From assembly GCA_011947345.1 (NCBI GenBank), contig JAAVTG010000044.1, positions 124,001-188,000 on the forward strand: a stretch of DNA of 64,000 nucleotides, written 5' to 3'. This stretch comes from Phytophthora quininea. Taxonomy: Eukaryota > Oomycota > Peronosporomycetes > Peronosporales > Peronosporaceae. The position numbers were made by a program, and so were the translations under genes. The notes below the pieces were generated by a model. That model made no database searches. It was not told the origin of the DNA and saw only the letters and a program-made list of their open reading frames with translations. Positions within the stretch are counted from its first letter, which is position 1. Every line of letters starts with the position of its first letter. This document shows positions 58,001 through 64,000 of this stretch, piece by piece.

Positions 58001-60013
58001 TGTCCGCGCGTGAAGGTCGAGCCGTTCTCGTCGTTTTCCTTGCTGTTCCGAGTAGATCAATCCACGTGCAAATATTCTCGTCTTGGTCGCCATACGTTTC
58101 CGGTAGAGATCCTGTCCAGACACACTTGCCACCGACCAGAACTTCCATGTCACGAGTGCAAGCAGTATGCGCTTTCTACAGAGAGCAGTAAGTCATTATT
58201 TCTACCATCTTCAGATGACGTGCTACCGACGTACACTGTTATAATTCCAGACACAGAGTTTACTTGGTGCAGACTCCACTTCGAATCCAATGAGCAGCAC
58301 TCCTGAAGCAAATGTGAGTCGCTAAATAAAATAGTGAAAGTCTTGTTCGTTCATACCTGAGTCGCCTAGTCGTCCCAGCCACATGTCCTTTTCCGAATTA
58401 GTATGAGCTACGCCGTTAAATAGCCGTCCCAGTCCTCGAACCATGTCGTTGGATTGGGGTAACGGCCTACCGTTGATATGATCATACAAGCGGAGATTTT
58501 CTGGGTCCACGGCGAGTTCGTCGCCATTGAGATCGTAGACGCAGATCTGAGTGAGTCCAACCGCCTTCGTTCGGCTCCAAGTTGACAGCAACTTCACTCG
58601 GATTTCAACTATCTCGCCCTCAGCACATGAATCTTGTGTTGGTAGCTTTAGCCGAGGGACCAAAGGCGACAAAATCTCGTAAGGTTTTACCTCCTGCTTG
58701 GTAAAGTCGCTTGCCATCGGCTTAGCGTCTGCAGCGAACAAAAGCTCATCGATTTCTGCTGTTCTTTGGACTGCAGTTGTCTCGGCGGCTCCATTACGAC
58801 CCAGTGCTTGAACTTGAGCTGTTTTAGCCTCTAATTCTGCAGCTGCTTCCTCCTGCAATTCCTTCAGCTTCGCTAGTCGTTCCTGACGTTTAACTTCCAT
58901 GAGTCGCTCAATCTCTTTCTCTTCATCTTCCAGCTGCTTCATCATCCTGGCTCGCCGAGCTTCCGCTTCTTTGAGAATCCGCTGCTTTTCCTCTCGTTCC
59001 CGTTCGAGTCGTTCTTTGATCTCATTGGCGTATTTGTCTTCCCACTGCAGCTGTTCTTGTAGCAAATGTTGCAGCGGAGCCACCGATGGATGCTCTGTAG
59101 TCTCCACCGTCGTCATTGCTAGTTCCCCTGGCTCTACCAACACAGTCTCGTTCGTTGGGGACGTAGCGTTAAGTGTCGTCGTGATCTCCTTCCAAATCGC
59201 TGGATCACCAATGGAACTCTGCAGTGCTCTAACATCGCTCGCATCCTGCTCACTGGCTTGAAATTGCTGCAGCACGCCGACCAACGCGCGTTGCTTCGAT
59301 CGGGAAAGGTGTTGGATCATCCCAAACAGCTCCTTCGTCGTCCGGGAGAAATCGACGGTTGTGTCTTCACTTGTAGTCTGCTTGAAGTCGCGTTGGCGCG
59401 TGGTGTCTTCAACTTCGTCGACGTCTTCGATCACCAATTCCCGCGTTGAAGTGGCGGCACCCCGCGTGTCGTCCGCCTCTTGCTCCTCGTCTTCAAACTC
59501 CTCAAAAGACTCTTCTAGATAGCTCTCTTCTTCTTCCTCCTCTTTGTCTTCATTAGTTGTTAGTCGGAACAACGGCATCCCGTCCTGATGGTCGACGGCC
59601 ACCTCCATAGGCGCTTGAGGTCGGTTCCACTTGGCTCGTGGCACGCGCTGCTCACCACCACCATCACCACTACCAAAGTTGAGTGTAGTGGACGGCGCCG
59701 ACTTGCACTTGGCGAGTCGATGCTCTCTCGAAGTCAACTTGGTGGGCAGCACTGACGTCGCCGACTTCGTATGTCGATTAGAACTGGTAGGGTTGGTCTG
59801 AGCGCGTGTCGGCACGTTGAAGGCCGTGACGAAAGCTTCCTCCCGTTCTTGCAGTCGGTCGTTGCGTTTGGACGCTGCCGCCAGTCGCTTCTTGACGCGG
59901 TTGCGTTCCTCCAAGACCTTAATGTACTGCATCTGCTTGGTGAGTACGGGGTCGGCTTTGGCCTCGGCCGTGGCTTTTGCTCCGCCCGAGGATGGAATTC
60001 CTGCTTCTCCCAT
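55005..60013 (-). CDS. KATNIP: KATNIP (katanin-interacting protein) homologue
   Basis: Five exons on the minus strand: 60013-58357, 58302-58235, 58175-56262, 56204-56170 and 56113-55005, about 1,595 residues (human KATNIP about 1,618). The N-terminal part is charged and coiled-coil (NEIKERLEREREEKQRIL). The KATNIP DUF4457 units repeat: IEILSTWGDPYYVGLNGVEI, CDDFHMWLAPF, VRIWNYNKSRTHTCRGVRE, LYGLRLWNYNKSPEDTYRGV-like and WTTWGDPYYLGLNGIELYD. KATNIP localises to basal bodies and cilia and binds microtubules and katanin, fitting zoospore flagella. Two single missing bases are implied: in exon 4 near 56200 (G run) and near 55528; the units align across both. The exon 3/4 junction is the least certain. 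Confidence 0.87.
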
Positions 60014-60400
60014 CGCTTCCGCTCCATGGTCCCGGAATACAGTACTAAGATCGTCTCTAGAGACGCTTCATAGCGACGGTTCGATCTATCGGAGATAGTA
60101 AGCGAGGGAACTTTTGGCGGGAAGGGAATGCCGCCGATCAGTAAGCGTGCCGACACGTGCCGCGCTCGTGCAGTGCCAGTGCGAGATTCATGCATTCCAT
60201 CGCTGCTACATGCATTCCACTGCCGTTGTGTCACCGTGACGATGGTATAACCTGCCCTCATTGTGATCCTTGGGCTCTGCTGTCGGTCCGCACTTCGCTG
60301 CAGCGTTCACAAATCTCCAGCCGAAGCTGTCCAGCCTCCTTCATTCGCGAATTTGCTCGCTTGGACCGCAGTCGTCTACCGGGAAGTTACCACCGCCACC

Positions 60401-60601
60401 ATGAAGTTCCTGAAGACCATGTTCCGTCGCAAGTCGACCGAAGCGTCGGATCAAACCACCACCGACAGAGCTAACAGCACGACGACCGGTACGCTGCCAC
60501 GTCTCGACCGGACTAGAGCGCTGTACCCGACCAAGCGTGGCAAAGCCAGCAAGCGCAAACTCCCGGCCATGACGCTGCTCTTCCTCCTGACCGACTGCTA
60601 A
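60401..60601 (+). CDS. Small basic protein, hypothetical
   Basis: A 66-residue ORF beginning MKFLKTMFRRKSTEASDQ with a favourable CACCATGA context, Lys/Arg and Ser/Thr-rich (TKRGKASKRKL), ending TLLFLLTDC. No recognised family and no signal peptide. It lies between the divergently placed KATNIP start and the first methyltransferase gene. It may be real or chance; the longer frame upstream of 60401 has no supporting feature. Confidence 0.3.
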   Translation: MKFLKTMFRRKSTEASDQTTTDRANSTTTGTLPRLDRTRALYPTKRGKASKRKLPAMTLLFLLTDC

Positions 60602-60796
60602 CACTGCAACGAAGCGGACCCCACTCAATTCTCAATCACAATAAGCCTTAATGCAACAATATACTCGTCACAGACCACGCTCTTGCAAAGGCTTTCAACT
60701 GTTTTGGAGCTGCTCGGAAGTGGAGACAATCACGAACCAGGTCGGATGATGCGACTAGCACCGTGCAGGACTCACGCATGATCCACTTTCCAGTCC

Positions 60797-60812
60797 TCAT
60801 TCCTGAATTTGC
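60797..60812 (+). promoter_or_regulatory. Oomycete initiator/FPR of methyltransferase gene 1
   Basis: TCATTCCTGAATTTGC, 43 bp before the ATG at 60840. Confidence 0.75.
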
Positions 60813-60839
60813 ATCGTGTCCAACAACCAAGTTCCAGCT

Positions 60840-61692
60840 ATGAGTTCTCCACAGAAGTCTCCGAAAGGCTGGTGGGGCGACGGTCCTCGTCCGAGTCGTG
60901 AAGAGATGGAGCGTCGAGCCGATGAAGTGTAAGCACTTCAACCTTTTCAACATTTTTCAAGGCACTAAACTTGTTTGCTGTAGGTCTGCCAAGTGCCTCG
61001 AGTACGTCAAGCAGCACGCTGAGCGTGGCGATCCTGCATCGGTGGTCGCCACCATCGACGAGTTTGCGTCGACGAACCACATGATGAATGTCGGGCCGTT
61101 GAAAGGCGCCATCATCGATGAAGAGATCCAAAAGAAGAGGCCTGCCGTCATGGCGGAGCTCGGGGGCTACACGGGCTACAGCGCTGTGCGCTTCGCCAGT
61201 GTGCAACGTGAAGCTGCAGGCAATACCCAGTCGCACTACTACTCTTTCGAGTTTTCCCCGTCTTCGCTGAGCGCGTTCGTGAGATGGTTGAGATCGCTGG
61301 CTTGGCGGATCAAGTGACGGTGGTTGTCGGTCCGTTCTCGGAGCAGTACAGGACGCTGATCGGCAATACGGTCGACGTAAGTGACGTTGATTTGGTGCGA
61401 TATTTACTCTACCCACTAAGTTCTTTGTGTTGTTGATTGGTAGTTCTACTTCATCGACCACGACAAGAGAGCCTATCTGTCCGATTTCAAGCTCATCATC
61501 GACAGCAAGACGTTGGCACCGGGCTCGATCGTCGCAGCCGACAATGTCGGCATGGGACCCAAGAACTTCAAGAACGAGTATGTCGAGTTCATCGAAAACA
61601 ACCCTCAGTTCTCGGAAGAGCGTCACACGATCTTCATGAAGCGTGAGAACGCTATGGTCCCAGACCTGTCCATCGCGAGGTTTCTCGGATAA
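60840..61692 (+). CDS. Catechol-O-methyltransferase-like protein, copy 1
   Basis: Exons 60840-60928, 60984-61376 and 61444-61692; about 244 residues. N-terminus MSSPQKSPKGWWGDGP, no signal peptide. SAM-binding motif MAELGGYTGYSAVRFA. Metal ligands as in mammalian COMT: Asp in FIDHDK and Asp-Asn in AADNV. COMT transfers methyl from SAM to a catechol hydroxyl with Mg2+. One missing C in the CCCC run at 61256-61259 shifts the frame inside exon 2; reading across it restores the FSPVFAERVREMVEIAGL segment and the exon phases. The natural substrate is unknown; host phenolics are a possibility (inference). Confidence 0.85.
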
Positions 61693-61980
61693 GTCACGAC
61701 TATTGCTATGAAAAACGACGCAACAAGAGGACCCCTGTGTTCAATCAATGGGCTGCCGAAAGGAGGACTCGACCAAAACGTTGGCGAACATAAGGCTGTA
61801 GCTAGGTTGATGCGACGATTATCCAGTACTAACGTGAACGTTGACGCTAAATGTGCTCGGTGGTGATTGTGGAAGCAAAAACGCTAAGGTTGAGCTGCAG
61901 GTTTTGGATATCTAAACTGTGAAAGCTTTATACTTTCCGACACCGAGGTTGTAGTTTCCTCAGTCATTGTTAATGCGTGT
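61693..61980. other. Spacer between convergent methyltransferase genes 1 and 2
   Basis: No gene seen; holds the 3' ends of the two genes. Confidence 0.4.
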
Positions 61981-62815
61981 TTAGCCTAGGAACTTGGCGA
62001 TCGAAAGGTCCGGCAGCATCTCGCGGCCACGTCCGCACTCAATGGTGTGGCGCACAGTTGAGAATTGTGGGCTGTTCTCGATAAACTCCAAGTAGTCTGG
62101 CGCACCTGGACGCACCACATTATCTGCAGCAAGAACGGAGCCCTGCTCCAACGTTCCACTTGAAAGGATGATCTTCAAGTCCGACAGATAGACGGTTTTG
62201 TCGTGGTCAATGAAGTACATCTGCAACCACAATCAAACACATTAGAACTCCGTCCTGCCATGCTAACCAATTGATCAGTACGTACATCAACCGTCTTGCC
62301 TTCCAGCACTTTGTACTGTTCCGAGAATGGGCCCACAAAGACCGTCACTTGGTTCGAGAGACCTGCGATCTCCACCATCTCACGCACTCGCTCGGCAAAC
62401 ACTGGCGAGTACTCGAACGAGTAGTAGTGCGAGTCTGGATTTGTTTCTCGCTGGGTGTTGGCAAACCGCACCGCACTGTAGCCGGTGTAGGCGCCCAGCT
62501 CTGCCATCACAGCAGGCTGCTTCTTGCGGATCTCTTCGTCGATCAACGCGCCTTTGACTGGGCCGATGTTCATCATGTGGCTGGTCGACGCGAACTCGTC
62601 GATGCAGTCCAGCACCGACTTGGGACTGCCGCGCTCTGCATGTTGTCTGACGTACTCAATGCAGTTCTTGGAGCTGCAGACAAAATGACATGTATCAATC
62701 TCAAAGTCGTAATACATGTAGTATAGCAGACAGCGTCGTACGCTTCCTCTGCTCGACGCTCCATCTCTTCACGACTAGGACGCGGTCCGTTGCCCCAAGG
62801 TTTGTTCGAGCTCAT
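61981..62815 (-). CDS. Catechol-O-methyltransferase-like protein, copy 2 (intact)
   Basis: Exons 62815-62742, 62673-62286 and 62220-61981 join in phase to 233 residues. N-terminus MSSNKPWGNGPRPSREEMERRAEEA, then YVRQHAERGSP, NHMMN-like block ASTSHMMNIGPVKGA, SAM motif MAELGAYTGYSAVRFA, metal ligands in FIDHDK and LAADNV, and C-terminal LPDLSIAKFLG. Intron positions match copies 1 and 3 exactly: after the REEMERR helix, and before the (M/F)YFIDH block. Cytosolic by lack of signal peptide. It diverges from copy 3 and is convergent with copy 1. Confidence 0.9.
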
Positions 62816-63018
62816 TGCGGGTACTTGTGAGATGTCTGGAAGGTTGAGAAGTGATGCAGCACGTGCTTCGGGCATCAACTTGCACCCAATGCACCCAGAA
62901 TGTGTGCAAATGGGGCGTAATCGGTTGCCTTTTGTGATTGTCCCTTCGATGGAAATCCAGTCCGGCAAGCACAATGAGAGCGCTATCATTCCCCAATCTT
63001 CCATCCCGTCTAAAGGGC
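62816..63018. promoter_or_regulatory. Shared promoter between divergent methyltransferase genes 2 and 3
   Basis: 203 bp between start codons. Minus-strand initiator TCACTTCTCAACCTTCC at 62854-62838, 40 bp before the copy 2 ATG. Plus-strand TCATTCCCCAATCTTC at 62986-63001, 33 bp before the copy 3 ATG. The arrangement would allow co-regulation. Confidence 0.65.
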
Positions 63019-63883
63019 ATGAGTTCACCGGATGGTTCGTGGCAAGGCACTTGGAACAAGATCTGCTTTGCCTGGGACTACCTGACCACCAGTCGGGAGG
63101 AGATGCAACGTCGTGAAAATGAACGGTATGTCCTACCCCACTCCAATGTCTACAGCTGTATTGATGGAGATCGTTGTTGGCAGCTCTGCCAAGTGTCTCG
63201 AGTATGTTAAACAGCACGCAGAGCGAGGCAACCCCGCCTCTGTGCTTGCGTGCATGGACGAGTTTGCCGCTTCGAACCACATCATGCACGTCGGTGAGTT
63301 CAAAGGTGCAATAGTGGACGCCGAGATCCGCAAGAACAAGCCTACGAACATGGTGGAGCTTGGCGCGTTCACGGGCTACAGTGCTGTGCGCTTCGCGAGC
63401 TTGCAGCAGGAGGTGGCTGGAGATAAGGAGTCCCATTACTACTCGTTCGAGTTCTCACCAGTGTACGCTGCACGTGTTCGCGAAGTCGTGGACTTTGCTG
63501 GCCTGTCCGACCAAGTGACAGTGTACGCTGGTCCCTTCTCGGAGCGATACGAAGTGCTTCGCGGCAACACAGTCGACGTACGTTGATGGCGTTTTTACAC
63601 TTGATTTTCCGCCGTCTCTGACTGGAATGTTTGCTGTGATTAGATGTACTTCATCGACCACGAGAAGAGCGTCTACCTGTCTGACCTGAAGCTCATCCTG
63701 GCAAGCGGAACGTTGGTACCAGGGTCGATTGTTGCTGCCGACAATGTCGTGATGCCGGGCGCACCTGACTACTTAAAGTTCATCGAGAACAGTCCGCAGT
63801 TCACTGAAGAACGCCACACCGTGCTCATGAAGCGAGAGAATGTTCTCGTCCCGGATCTGTCCATCGCTACGTTCCTGGGCTAA
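63019..63883 (+). CDS. Catechol-O-methyltransferase-like protein, copy 3 (intact)
   Basis: Exons 63019-63125, 63184-63577 and 63644-63883 give 246 residues in phase. The first 25 residues (MSSPDGSWQGTWNKICFAW) differ from the other copies, then SREEMQRREN rejoins the family. SAM motif MVELGAFTGYSAVRFA, metal ligands in FIDHEK and VAADNV, C-terminus PDLSIATFLG. Asp to Glu change in DHEK relative to DHDK does not touch the metal Asp. No frame lesions. Confidence 0.9.
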
Positions 63884-64000
63884 AAAGCACAGCCGGTTTT
63901 TGTCGTCTAGCTTCTACTAGGTATTCGGTTGTTTTATTGGCCACTTGTGGGTTTGGTCAGCACGTACAAATACTGCTCGACGATGTTGTTGGCGTTGAAA

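Overview
The window looks like nuclear DNA of a plant-pathogenic oomycete of the Phytophthora type. Genes are compact and have few, short (about 60-75 bp) GT-AG introns. Many start codons lie 25-65 bp downstream of the oomycete initiator/flanking-promoter signature (TCAYT..NNAATTYGC). Gene content also fits: CBM1-like secreted proteins, a degraded Crinkler-type effector, and hAT, MULE, pogo and tyrosine-recombinase elements.

Layout. 1-531: 5' end of a GTPBP1-like GTPase gene that runs off the left edge. 532-15.0 kb: repeat-rich and gene-poor, with fragments of a pogo-type DDE transposase, a MULE transposase, a possible copia gag start, a tyrosine recombinase and a broken MFS transporter, then two hAT elements. 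The second hAT is complete: 19-bp perfect terminal inverted repeats at 11005-11023 and 15003-15021, flanked by the 8-bp target-site duplication GCGCTGTG. It also carries non-transposase cargo. 15.7-28.1 kb: dense housekeeping genes (ELP6, a NEK-like kinase, a kinesin motor, a dead Crinkler gene, a TARBP1/Trm3-like 2'-O-methyltransferase divergent from the Pol III subunit RPC10/POLR3K, a RecQ helicase). 28.6-32.3 kb: three tandem ZIP metal transporters. 32.6-38.0 kb: four tandem secreted cysteine-rich CBM1-like proteins, two of which end in histidine-rich tails. 38.2-41.5 kb: EFL1, the ribosome-maturation GTPase. 41.6-54.9 kb: four copies of an unrecognised multi-pass membrane protein, interrupted by a secreted GH3 beta-glucosidase. 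55.0-60.0 kb: a KATNIP homologue. 60.8-63.9 kb: three catechol-O-methyltransferase-like genes.

Genes working together. The adjacent ZIP transporters and His-rich secreted proteins could form a metal-acquisition locus resembling the fungal PRA1-ZRT1 zincophore arrangement; this is inference. ELP6 and the TARBP1 homologue both act on tRNA, and EFL1 acts on 60S subunit maturation. KATNIP would fit ciliated zoospores.

Caution on reading frames. Conserved genes are interrupted by about twenty single-base shifts, almost all consistent with one missing base and often in G, C, A or T runs. I treat most of these as probable sequence/assembly errors and annotate the genes as coding. Genes with larger losses or many lesions are called pseudogenes.
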